64,000 nt of DNA from Mycolicibacterium boenickei (GTDB taxonomy: Bacteria; Actinomycetota; Actinomycetes; Mycobacteriales; Mycobacteriaceae), in assembly GCF_010731295.1 (NCBI RefSeq), contig NZ_AP022579.1:3906001-3970000 (forward strand), written 5' to 3'. The position numbers were made by a program, and so were the translations under genes. The notes below the pieces were generated by a model. It did not search any database, had not been told where the DNA came from, and was given only the letters and a program-made list of their open reading frames with translations. Each line of letters starts with the position of its first letter. The stretch's first letter is position 1. Shown here piece by piece: positions 1-10,400 of the stretch.

Positions 1-1191
1 CGGGTGGCCCTGCCACAGCAGCGCGCGCGACAGGAGGGCCGCCGCGCCGAGACCGCCGCCGTGGGCGAAGGCCGCGCGGGCCAGTTTCTCCCCGAGTGGA
101 AGGTTGGACAGGAACACCGCGTCCTTGGCAGCGGTGATCAGCAATTCGATGTCGGTTCCCTGGTCGCTCTCGATGGCCAACTCGGCCAACTTGATTCGGC
201 TGGCGGGCGAGTCGAGGTTGCGCTCGTGAAGGATCTTGGCGATGCGGCCCCTCAGCTTGCGGGCCGATGCGGTGCCGACCCGGCGGCGCACCACCTCGCC
301 GAACAGGGGGTGGCTGAAGCGGGCGTTGATCTGGGAGTCGTCGGAGACGATCCGGATCAGGCCGCGCATCTCAGCGGCGTCCACCGCTTCTTCCCCGGCG
401 AGCTCGGCCAGTGCGTCGATGTCGAGCGGTTCGCACAGTGCCAGCAGCTTCAACGCATGCAGGACGTCCTCGCCGGCGTGCGCCAGGCGCTCGTCGAGCA
501 ACTCGACGAGCCCGGAAGGGATCACGGTGGGGCCGCGGAACTGCCACACGCCGTTGACGTTGGTCAGCGTCCCCGCGTCGACCGCGCCCTCGACCATGTT
601 GCGCAGGAACAGCGGGTTGCCGCCCGAGGTTTCCCACATCACGTCGGCGCTGAGGCCTTCCAGCGTTCCGCCGAGCACGGTTTCGATGAGGGCGATGCTC
701 TGCTGCTTGGTGAACGGGCTGAGCTCGAAGCGCTGCAGATACCCGTCCTTCCACAGCGAGGTGACGGCGTCGGGTACCGGTTCGCCGCTGCGCACGGTGG
801 CCACCACATGGCCCGAGCGTTCGACCGCGATCTGGTGCAACAGTGTCGCTGAGAGCTGATCCAGCAAATGCGCGTCGTCGATTCCGACGATGGTGTCACC
901 GTCGGCCACAAGGGATTCGCGCGCCGAACCGATGAGGGCGATGGGGTCCCGTGACCCCGACGATGACACCCAGTGGGCGAACGCGCCGAGCGGAATGCTG
1001 CGCGACGACTCGGTGCAGGCGGTCCAGTGCACCTTCCGGCTCAACGATGCGGTGACGGTGCGCGCCAACGTGGTCTTACCGACTCCGGCGGCTCCGACGA
1101 GGACGACGCCGCAGCTGTCCGTCCCGCTGAGGGCGGCCCGAATGGCCTCGTGCTCGGCGGGCCGGTCCAAAAGCTGCCACTGACCAGGCAT
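1..1191 (-). CDS. LuxR-family AAA ATPase regulator, N-terminal part (runs off left edge)
   Basis: The minus frame from ATG 1191 stays open for 397 codons to base 1, so the gene is cut by the window edge. The N-terminus carries a Walker A motif (GAAGVGKTT, about residues 33-41) and a Walker B-like VGIDDAH near residue 101, followed by a helical ATPase region. This is the layout of large mycobacterial MalT/LAL-type regulators that end in a LuxR HTH; that HTH would lie outside the window and is inferred. It sits 121 nt downstream of the catalase-like gene on the same strand and may regulate the adjacent oxidative cluster. The start is supported by an AGG about 6 nt upstream. Confidence 0.8.
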   Translation of the reverse strand, partial: MPGQWQLLDRPAEHEAIRAALSGTDSCGVVLVGAAGVGKTTLARTVTASLSRKVHWTACTESSRSIPLGAFAHWVSSSGSRDPIALIGSARESLVADGDTIVGIDDAHLLDQLSATLLHQIAVERSGHVVATVRSGEPVPDAVTSLWKDGYLQRFELSPFTKQQSIALIETVLGGTLEGLSADVMWETSGGNPLFLRNMVEGAVDAGTLTNVNGVWQFRGPTVIPSGLVELLDERLAHAGEDVLHALKLLALCEPLDIDALAELAGEEAVDAAEMRGLIRIVSDDSQINARFSHPLFGEVVRRRVGTASARKLRGRIAKILHERNLDSPASRIKLAELAIESDQGTDIELLITAAKDAVFLSNLPLGEKLARAAFAHGGGLGAAALLSRALLWQGHP

Positions 1192-1312
1192 GAATCCTGA
1201 GTCTAGGGGTAGCGGGCCCGGAACGCTGCCGAACAAAGGGTCGACGGAGCGGTGGGTGTCGGCGGTGGCAGCGAATGTTCTTCCCATTGCAAGTATTTCC
1301 TGTTCGCTGGCG

Positions 1313-2440
1313 TTAATCCGGAAGCTCGGAGATGTCGGCGGGCTCGTGCCGGTCGATGTGGTTCATCTTGTGCCGGAAGTCGCTCGACGCCTCGTACACC
1401 TTGAGCTTCAGCCGGTTGATGGACCCCAGTGGGCGGTGGGCCTGGAGACCGCGCCACGAGTTGAACGACAACACGTCGTCGCCGTAGGCGCGGCGCAGGG
1501 CGCTGTACGGGTTCTGTCGGGGGAATACCACTTTGGCGACCGGCAGGTACGGGGAATCCCAGTGCTTCGTGGCGTCCTCGATCGGCATCTTCTCCGTATC
1601 GAGGCACAGTTGCACGCTGAATGTGTACTCGGCGGAGTTCTTTTCGAAGAACGCCATGATCAGGTCACGGTGCTCGTCCTGACCCGGATTGCGCGGAAGC
1701 GTTTGATCGGCAAGCGCTTTCACCTCGGGTGAGGTGGGCTCGTACTTGAAGCGCGCCACGTAGTCGCCGTACCGGATCGGGGCGGAGGAGAAGAACGTCT
1801 CGCCGAGGATAGGACGGTTGGGGGCGACGAACACCGCCAGATTCGGCGGTATCGGCAGGCCGATCTTCTTGAGCGCGCCGATCAATTCGCTCCCGGCCCA
1901 CAGCGCGCGGTCGGACAACCGGGCCAGCAGGGTGGCGCTCAGCATCCCCAGCGTCCGGTACGCGTGGGCGTCGGCGAACAGGAATTCCTCATGGGTGACG
2001 AGCACGAAGTCCTGCGTGACATTCTGTTGGTCCTGCGGGTCATTCATGGCCCGCTCACCGTGTACGCCGATGGCCTTGATGCCGAGTCCGCGCACACCGC
2101 GGTTCCTGTCGCTGCGCAGCACCCCCGAAGTGGTCGAGATGCGGGCGATCACCGGGTAGCTGCGCTCGGCGGCGAACATTCCCTGGGCGAGCACCTCGGG
2201 CAGGTCCGGGTTGACGATGAGCTCACCGCGCAGAATGGCGTGGCTCTTGGCATGTGCGTCACGCAGGCCGTGCTTGAACTTCTTGTAGGCCCGCTCGTTG
2301 TTCTTGTGCAGAGACTCGACGATCTTCTCGATGTCCTCGGCCTCGTCGGCCTTTGGCTGTTCGAGACCGTCGCGGTAGCGAACCGGATCGAGACTTTCCG
2401 CTATGCGACGTACGTCGGCGGCGGCCATGGCTTCGGTCAT
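1313..2440 (-). CDS. catalase-like heme protein (catalase-related peroxidase / allene oxide synthase-type)
   Basis: A 375-aa protein of the small catalase-related family, which binds heme and acts on organic or fatty acid hydroperoxides. Visible features are the distal-His region AHAKSHAILRG near residues 60-70, the catalase-like RISTTSG and RNRGVRGLGIKAIG segments, QDFVLVTHEEFLFAD, and the C-terminal RPLGSINR typical of these short catalases. A proximal heme Tyr could not be assigned with certainty. ATG 2440 has an AGAAAGG ribosome site; an upstream in-frame extension overlaps the peroxidase gene and is rejected. The gene starts 17 nt after the peroxidase stop, so the two are probably cotranscribed and could process one lipid hydroperoxide. 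Confidence 0.85.
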   Translation of the reverse strand: MTEAMAAADVRRIAESLDPVRYRDGLEQPKADEAEDIEKIVESLHKNNERAYKKFKHGLRDAHAKSHAILRGELIVNPDLPEVLAQGMFAAERSYPVIARISTTSGVLRSDRNRGVRGLGIKAIGVHGERAMNDPQDQQNVTQDFVLVTHEEFLFADAHAYRTLGMLSATLLARLSDRALWAGSELIGALKKIGLPIPPNLAVFVAPNRPILGETFFSSAPIRYGDYVARFKYEPTSPEVKALADQTLPRNPGQDEHRDLIMAFFEKNSAEYTFSVQLCLDTEKMPIEDATKHWDSPYLPVAKVVFPRQNPYSALRRAYGDDVLSFNSWRGLQAHRPLGSINRLKLKVYEASSDFRHKMNHIDRHEPADISELPD

Positions 2441-2457
2441 ACGGATGCCTTTCTGAT

Positions 2458-4305
2458 TCAGCGGGGGGCTGCGACGTTCCAGGGGGCGAATGGGTTGGCG
2501 ACGCCGGCCAAGGCCGGGGACAGTTCCGGAAAGTGGCGCAACAACACCGAGCGCATGTCGTTGTCCCGCACCCACTTCATGCCGGCGACGGTGTAGGTCT
2601 CCTCGCGGAAGTCGGTGGTGAAGAAGCGGTCGCTCTCCAGTCGACGGGTGGCCATGAGGATGAACACCCGGAATGCGGTGTCGCTGAAGCCGAATCCGGG
2701 CGGTTTGGGTTCGGCGTAGAGGCCGATCATCAGGTCGACGAGGTCCACATCGTCGTCGTAGACCTCGCGAAGCTCGGCGGCCAACTCCGTCTCACCCGTC
2801 AGTTCCTCGAAGGTCTTCACCGGCTTGAGCCGGAACAACTCGCGGAACTGGTTGTAGCGCGGCACACCTCGCTCCCGGGACCGGATCAGGTCGATCGTGG
2901 CCAGATCCATCAGGGTGCCGTCTACGCGGTGCATGTGCTGCAGATGTCGCGGAAAGTTGTGCAGCGACAACGCCCCTGGATGGGAGCGACCGAAGGAGTA
3001 GAGCAGGTCGGCCATCGGGTTCTCGGACAGCCGGGCCCGAACTTCGAGCACCGACAACTCGGGAAGCTCGTGCTGCGCGGTGATGTGGTCGTCGGCCAGG
3101 GATCGGAAGGTGAACTCGTCGGGGATCAGCGGGTGCATCCGGTACACCGCCACAAACTCCTCGGTCAACGAATACGGCACCCCGTGGTGGGTGGTGGGCG
3201 ACCCGGGAATGCCGTGCAGCAGCGGGCTGGTGCTGATCCGACCGAAGCGCTGGCGGAACCGGGGGCCCAGCCGTTCTCCGAGGAGCCCGAACCAGTTGAT
3301 GCGCATGGCGGTCACCGTCGTCGGATGGGCGATGATGGCCGGCGTCCAGTCCACGGTGTGAATCTTGGCCATCAGCGCGGAATTGACCAGGCGGGCCTTG
3401 TCATAGAGCTGTTGGCCGGTCAGATGGGGGTAGGTCTGGGCCAGGCGGTCGCAGATGGCGTTGTGCTCGCGCATGAACAGTGAGTGCAGCAGCGCCAGGC
3501 CCACCCAGAAGTTTCCCGCGGTGCCGGTGAGGTCGGCGGTCGCTTCGACCTCGGGCGGCGGCAGGCCCACGTCGTCGATACGCAGCTTGCCCCGCTCCGG
3601 TGCACGCAGTGCACTGGCGAATGCCGGTGTGGTCCCATAGATCTGGGAGGCGTCCCACCAATGCGACTCTTGCGTGACGTAGGTGGGCGGTCCGGCGGGA
3701 CTGGGGTCGGGATCGGGCGGGGTGCGCTCGACGCGCATCGGCCGTTCGGGCCACGGGTCGTCGTCGCGCAGCGGCACCACCCAGGGCTGGGTGGTGACCG
3801 AGCCGTGGGCGAACCAGTCGTGCACCTCGAACTGGATCCACGCCGCGGCGAGCAGGTTGAGCGTGGTGGCGGGCTGAAAAGTGTCGCGGGTCAACAGGCT
3901 ACGGCTGATCAGCCGCGGATTCGGGTCGAGCAGTTTCTTGGCGGATTCGGGATAGGAATGTTCGGGTGGGACGTTGCGTCCGAACCGGCACCCCACCGCA
4001 CCCATTCTCGGATCGGCCAGATCGTTGTAGGACCCGTCACGGGTGCGGGCACTCAGATAGTTCCCGGGATCGACGGGCCCGCCCGGGATGATCGGGGCAG
4101 GATCGGCGGCGTACAGGTTCGATGTCCGCAGCTGGTGTCGTAATCCGATCAGCACCGCCAGGCCGATGATCTTGGGCAGGCGGGCCCAGCCGACCGACTG
4201 GTCGATGCACTGGGCCACCCGGGCCGCGAGGGTGACCGTCACCGACCGGGACCGAGACCAGGCCGCGGCGATGGTCTGCGGGGCCTGGCGCGCCGACGTC
4301 ACCAT
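2458..4305 (-). CDS. heme peroxidase, fatty-acid alpha-dioxygenase-like
   Basis: A 615-aa animal-type heme peroxidase. The distal His is H162 (FEVHDWFAHG), followed by MREHNAIC near 278-285. The proximal His is H391 in EFVAVYRMHPLIPDEF. Tyr388 lies three residues before it, the same spacing as the catalytic Tyr385/His388 of prostaglandin H synthase and the Tyr/His pair of plant alpha-dioxygenases. This suggests a tyrosyl-radical fatty acid dioxygenase rather than a plain peroxidase. There is a hydrophobic stretch around residues 46-56 but no clear signal peptide. ATG 4305 is preceded by GGAGG 6 nt upstream. First gene of the minus-strand operon with the catalase-like gene; its upstream region carries several inverted repeats. 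Confidence 0.85.
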   Translation of the reverse strand: MVTSARQAPQTIAAAWSRSRSVTVTLAARVAQCIDQSVGWARLPKIIGLAVLIGLRHQLRTSNLYAADPAPIIPGGPVDPGNYLSARTRDGSYNDLADPRMGAVGCRFGRNVPPEHSYPESAKKLLDPNPRLISRSLLTRDTFQPATTLNLLAAAWIQFEVHDWFAHGSVTTQPWVVPLRDDDPWPERPMRVERTPPDPDPSPAGPPTYVTQESHWWDASQIYGTTPAFASALRAPERGKLRIDDVGLPPPEVEATADLTGTAGNFWVGLALLHSLFMREHNAICDRLAQTYPHLTGQQLYDKARLVNSALMAKIHTVDWTPAIIAHPTTVTAMRINWFGLLGERLGPRFRQRFGRISTSPLLHGIPGSPTTHHGVPYSLTEEFVAVYRMHPLIPDEFTFRSLADDHITAQHELPELSVLEVRARLSENPMADLLYSFGRSHPGALSLHNFPRHLQHMHRVDGTLMDLATIDLIRSRERGVPRYNQFRELFRLKPVKTFEELTGETELAAELREVYDDDVDLVDLMIGLYAEPKPPGFGFSDTAFRVFILMATRRLESDRFFTTDFREETYTVAGMKWVRDNDMRSVLLRHFPELSPALAGVANPFAPWNVAAPR

Positions 4306-4353
4306 GGTGTCCTCCGTGGCCGGTGGGGCGATCCGTGCACGACCGGATCGCGG

Positions 4354-4370
4354 TGTGTGATCGACACACA
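4354..4370. promoter_or_regulatory. inverted repeat TGTGTG-5-CACACA
   Basis: A perfect 6-bp inverted repeat with a 5-nt spacer, 49 nt upstream of the peroxidase start in the 288-bp divergent region 4306-4593. A second short palindrome, TGTGCACA, lies at 4381-4388. Both could be operators for the divergent peroxidase and metallopeptidase genes. Function is inferred from position and symmetry only. Confidence 0.4.
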
Positions 4371-4404
4371 GGTCGATTGTTGTGCACAGCGGTGGAAAAG
4401 ACAT

Positions 4405-4420
4405 GAGTAGTTCGCTACTC
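4405..4420. promoter_or_regulatory. 16-bp palindrome, copy 1 of 3 (cluster box)
   Basis: GAGTAGTTCGCTACTC, a perfect 6-bp inverted repeat around TTCG, 100 nt upstream of the peroxidase start. Closely related 16-mers occur at 15001-15016 and 15117-15132. Probable regulator binding site shared by the cluster; an RNA hairpin with a UUCG loop is an alternative for this copy. Confidence 0.55.
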
Positions 4421-4593
4421 GAACCGGTGCGGCGGGCACGTCCGGCCGCGCGGAGCCACCGGTGAGTTCCGGGGTGCCGCATACGTCAGGACCCCTCGAA
4501 TACAGGTAGCGCTCCACTCGTGTGGCCACGCACCGGTGCGTCCTACGTTCGCCGGTATCACCGATCACGTCCGGAACCGAAGGAGGGACGACG

Positions 4594-5979
4594 ATGACAT
4601 TCATACCGTGCACGATCAAGGGGTTGCCTGCCGAAAAAGTGGTCGCCTCCGCGGAAGCGGCCGTTGAGGTCAATCCGGCGAACGCGCCCAACATCACCGG
4701 GCTGTCCGCGGACGACCTGCCGTCACGCGAGCACCTGGCGGTCATGACCAACAAGCGCTGGAATGCCGGTGGTGTCCGGCTCACCGTCGGGTTCCTCGAT
4801 TCACCGCCTGCGGATCTGCAGAGGCGGATCCTGGCCCACATGAACGCCTGGGGAGCCTGGGCCAACGTCAGGTTCGTGGCCTCCGGCGTCAACCCCCAGG
4901 TGCGGATCGCGCGTGTTGCCGACGACGGCTACTGGTCGTACCTCGGCACCGACATCCTGCTCGCCGCGGCGGATGAGCCGACCATGAACCTCGAGGGCTT
5001 CACGATGAACACGCCCGAATCGGAGTTTCACCGGGTGGTGCGGCACGAGACGGGCCACACCCTCGGCTTCCCACATGAGCACCGGCGCAAGGCGATTGTC
5101 GACCGGATCGACCAGGAAAAGGCCATCACCCTCTTCATGGCGACCCAGGGATGGTCGCGTGAAGAGGTCATCGAGCAGGTGCTGACGCCGTTCGACGTCT
5201 CTGCGCTGACCGCCACCAACGAGACCGACGAGAACTCGATCATGTGTTACGACCTGCCCGGTTCGATCATGACCGATGGGATTGCCGTGCCGGGTGGAAC
5301 CGACATCGACAACCTCGACGCTCAGTTCGCGGCCAGCCTGTACCCGGGCCCGGTCTCCCCGAGTTCGGTGTGGCCGAACGGCAAGTTGTACTTCTTCAAC
5401 GGGTCGCAGTATGCGCGGTTCGACGACGCGGCCGGCAAGACCGACCCCGGGTACCCGCTGCCGATCGCCGGATTCTGGACCGGGTTCCCGGCCGACTTCG
5501 CCGACGGCATCGACGCCGACGTGCTGTGGACCAACGGCAAGGCGTACTTCTTCAAGGGCAGCCGGTACCTCCGGTTCGATCTTCCGACCGACAAGGTGGA
5601 TCCCGGCTATCCGATGGACATCTCGGCGAGTTGGCCGGGGGTGTGGCCGGATGGGTTCGACGCGGTCGTGGTGTGGCCGAACAGCAAGGCGTACTTCTTC
5701 AAAGGCTCCGAGTACCTGCGCTATGACATCGCCACCGATCAGGTCGATGCGGGCTATCCCAAGCCGATCAAGGGCAACTGGGCGCCCAACCTGCCCGCCG
5801 AATATGAGAGCGGCGTCGATCACGTGGTGATCAGGAACAACCGCAAGGCCTACTTCTTCAAGGGGTCGCAGTACATCCGGTACGACATCGCAACCTCGCG
5901 GGTGGACAACGGGTATCCGAAGCAGGTGGCCGGCAACTGGCCCGGGCTGTGGGCCGACGGGGTCGGCCGGCCGGACTAG
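4594..5979 (+). CDS. metzincin-type zinc metallopeptidase with hemopexin repeats
   Basis: A 461-aa protein with an N-terminal protease domain and a C-terminal beta-propeller. The extended zinc site HExxHxxGxxH is HETGHTLGFPH (H151, E152, H155, H161) and the Met-turn is SIMCY (M217, Y219), as in astacin/matrixin families. From about residue 253, four hemopexin-type repeats follow, each ending in FFxGSxYxR(F/Y)D. No signal peptide is visible, so it may act in the cytoplasm or leave by a non-Sec route. ATG 4594 follows a strong GAAGGAGG site. The aminotransferase gene starts 10 nt after its stop, so the two are likely cotranscribed. The substrate is unknown; processing of a cluster product is possible. 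Confidence 0.85.
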   Translation: MTFIPCTIKGLPAEKVVASAEAAVEVNPANAPNITGLSADDLPSREHLAVMTNKRWNAGGVRLTVGFLDSPPADLQRRILAHMNAWGAWANVRFVASGVNPQVRIARVADDGYWSYLGTDILLAAADEPTMNLEGFTMNTPESEFHRVVRHETGHTLGFPHEHRRKAIVDRIDQEKAITLFMATQGWSREEVIEQVLTPFDVSALTATNETDENSIMCYDLPGSIMTDGIAVPGGTDIDNLDAQFAASLYPGPVSPSSVWPNGKLYFFNGSQYARFDDAAGKTDPGYPLPIAGFWTGFPADFADGIDADVLWTNGKAYFFKGSRYLRFDLPTDKVDPGYPMDISASWPGVWPDGFDAVVVWPNSKAYFFKGSEYLRYDIATDQVDAGYPKPIKGNWAPNLPAEYESGVDHVVIRNNRKAYFFKGSQYIRYDIATSRVDNGYPKQVAGNWPGLWADGVGRPD

Positions 5980-5989
5980 CGGGCGCCCG

Positions 5990-7411
5990 ATGAACGTGAC
6001 GATGGGCACCGTGAATTCGCAGGTGCCCTTCACCACTCGGGCGCTCATGCTCGATCCGGCGGGGCTCAACCGGCGACTGCGAGAGCTCGACTGCATCGGC
6101 GACCTGACCCGGCGGCAGCCGAAAACCGTTGCCGCCGTGTCCCGCCGGGCTCGGATCGGAGTGCACAACCACTACGTCGACGGCATGCCTCGGCTGCTGC
6201 CCATGATGGTGGCGTGGGCACGCGGCGCGCACGTGGCCGACCTCGACGGCAACGAGTACATCGACCTCGACAACGGACGCGGGGCCAATATTCTCGGCCA
6301 CGCACCCGCGGTGGTGACCGACGCACTGCGAACCGCCCTCGACGACGGCCTGTCGTTCGCGGCCGGGCACGAGACCGAGACCGCCCTGATGAGCCTGCTG
6401 CTGACCGCGGTGGGGTGGGCCGAAGGCGGATTCTTCAGCAGTTCGGGCACCGAAGCGACCATGCATGCGCTCAAACTGGCCCGCGCCCACACCCGGCGGC
6501 CGTTGATCGGGATGTTCGACCAGTGCTATCACGGCCACCACAACGATGTTCTGGCCGCGCGGTTACCCGACGGGACGGTGACGGGGTCGATGCCCGGCGT
6601 CCCGCCGCCGGCGGCATCGTCGACGGTCGTGCTGCCGTATGACCGAAGCGCGTTCGAGGTGATAGAGGCGCGGGCAGCCGAACTCGCGTGCGTCATCGTC
6701 GAGCCGATCCGCTCGAGCTGGCCCCTGTTGGACCGTGAGTTCCTGCTCGGATTACGTGAGGTGACATCGCAACACGGTGTCCTGCTGGTGTTCGACGAAG
6801 TGCTGACCGGCTTCCGGTTCCGGTTCGGCGGCGCCCTCGATGCCCTTGGCGTGACGCCGGACCTGGCCAGCTTCGGCAAGATCATCGGCGGCGGTCTGCC
6901 GATCGGAGCCACCGTGGGGCGCGCCGACATCATCGAGATGGGTGTCACCACGGGGGAACACCTCCGCGACATGCAGAGCCGCACCCGGGTTCTCGGGACC
7001 TTCTGCGGCAACATCCTGTCCTGCACGGCCGGCCTGGCCCAGCTGGCCCATCTGCGTGACCACGGCGAGGCCGTGTACGAGACCACCCGGGCTGCGGCCG
7101 ATCGATTCGCCGGGCATCTGCAACGCCTTCGCGAGGAGGCAGGATACCCGATCGCGGTGCGGCGGTACGAGTCTCTGGTCCGACCGCTGTTCGGCACCAT
7201 GGGTGCCGAGGATTTTGTCGACCTGGTGCACCCGCAGCGCTACGCACTGGCCGAATACCTGTGGACCTATTACCTTCGCGCCGCCGGGGTGCACCTTCCC
7301 GAGTTCCTGTACCCGTTGTTCACCGCCGCGCATGACACCGAGGTGATGGACGCGGTCTGCGAGGCGATCACTGCGTCCGTTGCGGGCCTGCGGCGCGACG
7401 GTCTGTTCTGA
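5990..7411 (+). CDS. class III aminotransferase, glutamate-1-semialdehyde aminomutase-like
   Basis: A 473-aa PLP enzyme. Visible are SSSGTEA (phosphate-binding region, about 150-156), FDEVLTGFRF with D269 for the PLP ring nitrogen, and the Schiff-base lysine K297 in SFGKIIGGGLPIG. The sequence resembles HemL-type GSA aminotransferases but the gene lies away from heme genes and has an N-terminal extension of about 55 residues, so it more likely moves an amino group to or from a specialised aldehyde or ketone. It is in one unit with the metallopeptidase and convergent, 18 nt apart, with the carboxylic acid reductase, whose aldehyde product could be its substrate (inference). Confidence 0.85.
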   Translation: MNVTMGTVNSQVPFTTRALMLDPAGLNRRLRELDCIGDLTRRQPKTVAAVSRRARIGVHNHYVDGMPRLLPMMVAWARGAHVADLDGNEYIDLDNGRGANILGHAPAVVTDALRTALDDGLSFAAGHETETALMSLLLTAVGWAEGGFFSSSGTEATMHALKLARAHTRRPLIGMFDQCYHGHHNDVLAARLPDGTVTGSMPGVPPPAASSTVVLPYDRSAFEVIEARAAELACVIVEPIRSSWPLLDREFLLGLREVTSQHGVLLVFDEVLTGFRFRFGGALDALGVTPDLASFGKIIGGGLPIGATVGRADIIEMGVTTGEHLRDMQSRTRVLGTFCGNILSCTAGLAQLAHLRDHGEAVYETTRAAADRFAGHLQRLREEAGYPIAVRRYESLVRPLFGTMGAEDFVDLVHPQRYALAEYLWTYYLRAAGVHLPEFLYPLFTAAHDTEVMDAVCEAITASVAGLRRDGLF

Positions 7412-7429
7412 CCGGCGAAACCCTTTGCC

Positions 7430-10400
7430 TCACAGGAGGCCACGGCGACGCAATGCGGGCAGGTAGCCGTGGACGAGATCGGGTGTCAGGTGGGGGATGG
7501 CGAGCGGAACGCCGGTCGCCAGCAGACCGTCACGGAATCGCCGTGCCGGGAAGGCCGAACCCGCAACCGCTTCGGCGGGCTCGGCGAACGCCGCCATGAG
7601 CGGGAGCAGGCAGTGCCGCCGTTGCCGCGGCGGCAGCCCCCGCATCGCGGTCTCGAACCGCGCTACCCACTCTCGACGCGATTCGATGCGCGTGACCGGG
7701 TACCCGGCCGCGGTCAACCAGTCCACGACGACGTCGAGTGAGATGGCATCGTCGTGGTCGTTGACCACGTTGTAGGTCGCGAATCCGCCGTCCGGCTCGG
7801 GTCCGGCGGCCAGTTCCACGATCGCCGCGGCGACGAAATCGACGGGCAGTCCGTCGTAGTGGGGGCGGTCGGCCGGCTGCCGGTAGAACGACTGCGGCGC
7901 GATCCCGGTTGCGGCCAGGCTCAGCAGCAGCCGGGTGAACACATCGCCCACGTTGACATGGTCACTGAATCGGCTGTGCGCCAGGATCATCCCGGGGCGG
8001 AACACCTGCACGGTGAGTCCGTAGGTGTCATGCGCCTGGCGCAGTAGTACCTCCCCGGCCCACTTGCTGATCACATAGCCGTTCGCGGGTGCGGCGGTGC
8101 GGGTGCGGGCCGGGCACCCGACCCTGACGTCGGCATCCTCGGGCAGCGGCCGACCGTCGTCGGTGGTGCCCGCAGCCGCGGTGGATACAAAGGCGAATCG
8201 CTTCGGCTTGCCGGTGATCGCCAGCCGGATCAGCCCGGCGGTGCCGACGACGTTGGGGCCGAACAGTTCCGGGTACGGCAGCAGATGGTTGACCAGGGCC
8301 CCGGCGTGCACGATCAGGTCGACCGTTGCCGCCAGGCGAGACCAGGTGGCACCGTCCAGGCCGAGTTGCTCGTCGGCGAGATCACCCGCGAGGACCTCCA
8401 AGCGGGATTCCGTGGGCCTGCCGACCTCGGCCCCCAGTCGATGCCGGGCGTCGGCGTTGCCGGCCCCGCGGATCAGGCAGATCACCCTGCCTCCGGTGGG
8501 TGCCAGCCGGCGCAGCCACTGCGTGCAGAGTGGCTGTCCGAGAAAGCCGTTGGCTCCGGTCAGCAGCACCGTCCGGGGCGGGTCGCCATTCGGGGTCGCA
8601 TGCCGGTCCCGGGTGCTGGTGCGCGTGCGCTGCCCGATGAACCGGTCCAGGGCCAGATCACGGGCGTGCACCAGGTCGGTGCCGGGGCCGGGAACGTCTG
8701 CGCGGGCCGGCCGGCCCGCGGTGCCTCGTCGCTCCTCGATCAGCGAGGCGATCCCGGTAAGGCTGCGGGTGGGATCGATGACGGCGGCGGCAGGCACCCG
8801 GACATCGAAAATCTCGGACAGCAGGGCCGCCAGCGTCAATGCCGCCAGGGAATCGGCGCCGGCGTCACTCAGGATCGTGTGGTCATCGATGCCGTCGATG
8901 CCCAGTGTCGCGGTGACGGCCCGGCGCACGGTAACCAATACCGGGCTGTCCGCGGCGTCCCGCCGAATCGTGGCGAGTTCTGTCGCCTGGCGGTCGAGGA
9001 TGGCGGCATAGGCCCTTTCGAGCCGATCGCGGTAGTGGGCGTTCAGCGCCGGCCGTGCCGGCTTGCCGGTCGCGGTGAGCAGGCCGTTGTCGACGCTGAA
9101 GGGAAGGGCCTCGATCAGGATGTCGCGGGGTACCTCGTAGGGGCGTAATCCGTTGTCTCGGGCGATCGTCCGCAATGATGCGAGGATCGCTGCCTTGCCG
9201 GCGGCGGGCGGGCCGGGAATCTCCTCGGGCACCACGACGGCCAGGACGAACGCATGTCGGCTGCTGCCGTGTACGAAGATCTGCCGGACGTACGGGCTCG
9301 CGACGAACACCGATTCCAGATGGGAGAGCGCGACGAACTCTCCCTGGGACAGCTTGACCACATTGCTGCGGCGGTCGACGAAAGTCAGGTGATCCGGGCC
9401 GATCTCGGCCATGATGTCGCCGGTCCGGTAATAGCCGTCGGCGTCGAACGCCGTGTCCGTCGCGTCCGCGCGGTGGTAGTACCCGGGGCTGAGAATCTCG
9501 GATTTCACGAGTAGTTCCCCGCGCGGATGCGGCCGGTCGGTGCTGAAATAACCCAGTTCGGGAACATCGATCAGCTTGTAGTCGATCACCGGGGGCCGAA
9601 CCACCCGGCCGTCGTTGAGGACGTTCCCGGTTTCGGTGGTGCCGTAGCCGATCGCGAGGTGGACGTGCAGACACGATTCGATGAAGGAGGCCAGCTCCGC
9701 CGACAGCGGTGCACTTCCGGAGGCCGCGAGCAGCAGCCGCCCGCCGAGGACGTTCTCGCGCAGGTCGGTCATCACCTGCTCGCGCACCGTTGCGGGATCT
9801 GAGCCCGGCGTCGAGCGTCGGCGGCATTCGCGTTGGTATCTGCGGTAGATGAGCTCGGACACCCGGGGGACCAGCGGCAGCACCGTGGGGCGGACCCGTG
9901 CGATGTCGTCGAACAAGGTCGACATGTCCGGTGCGCCGGCGAAGTACGCGGTGCCGCCACTGGCCAGCGTGGTGAGGACCAGCGCCTTGCCGCCGTAATG
10001 GCTCATCGGCATGTAGTTGTAGGAAATCACCGGTATGGCAACAGAATTGCGCCAGGTGCCGGCCACCATGCGTTCGGTGTACATCGCTGCCTTGGGTTGC
10101 CCGGTGCTACCCGAGGTGTAGGACAGTCCGACGAGCCGGTCCGGGTCGGCGGGCGGCAGCGGAGGTTGCGGCCATGGTGCGTCTGAGAGTCGCAGGCCGC
10201 GTCCGATGACCTCGTCGAGGCTTTCGATCAGCGCGGGGTGCCGGGCCTTGGCCATCCGCAGGCGGGCCTTCCCGAAAGCGGCCCGTGCCACGCCGACGTC
10301 GGGTTGCTCGTCAAGGACGATGAGACGGCGCAGCCCCGGCGCGGTGCAGGCGGCCTCGACCGCGTCGGGCAGGTGATCGGCGCCGACGGCGAGTACCGAC

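Noticed and set aside
2353..3483. 376-codon plus-strand frame opposite the heme peroxidase
   Set aside because: Antisense shadow; the peroxidase on the minus strand has conserved catalytic residues throughout.
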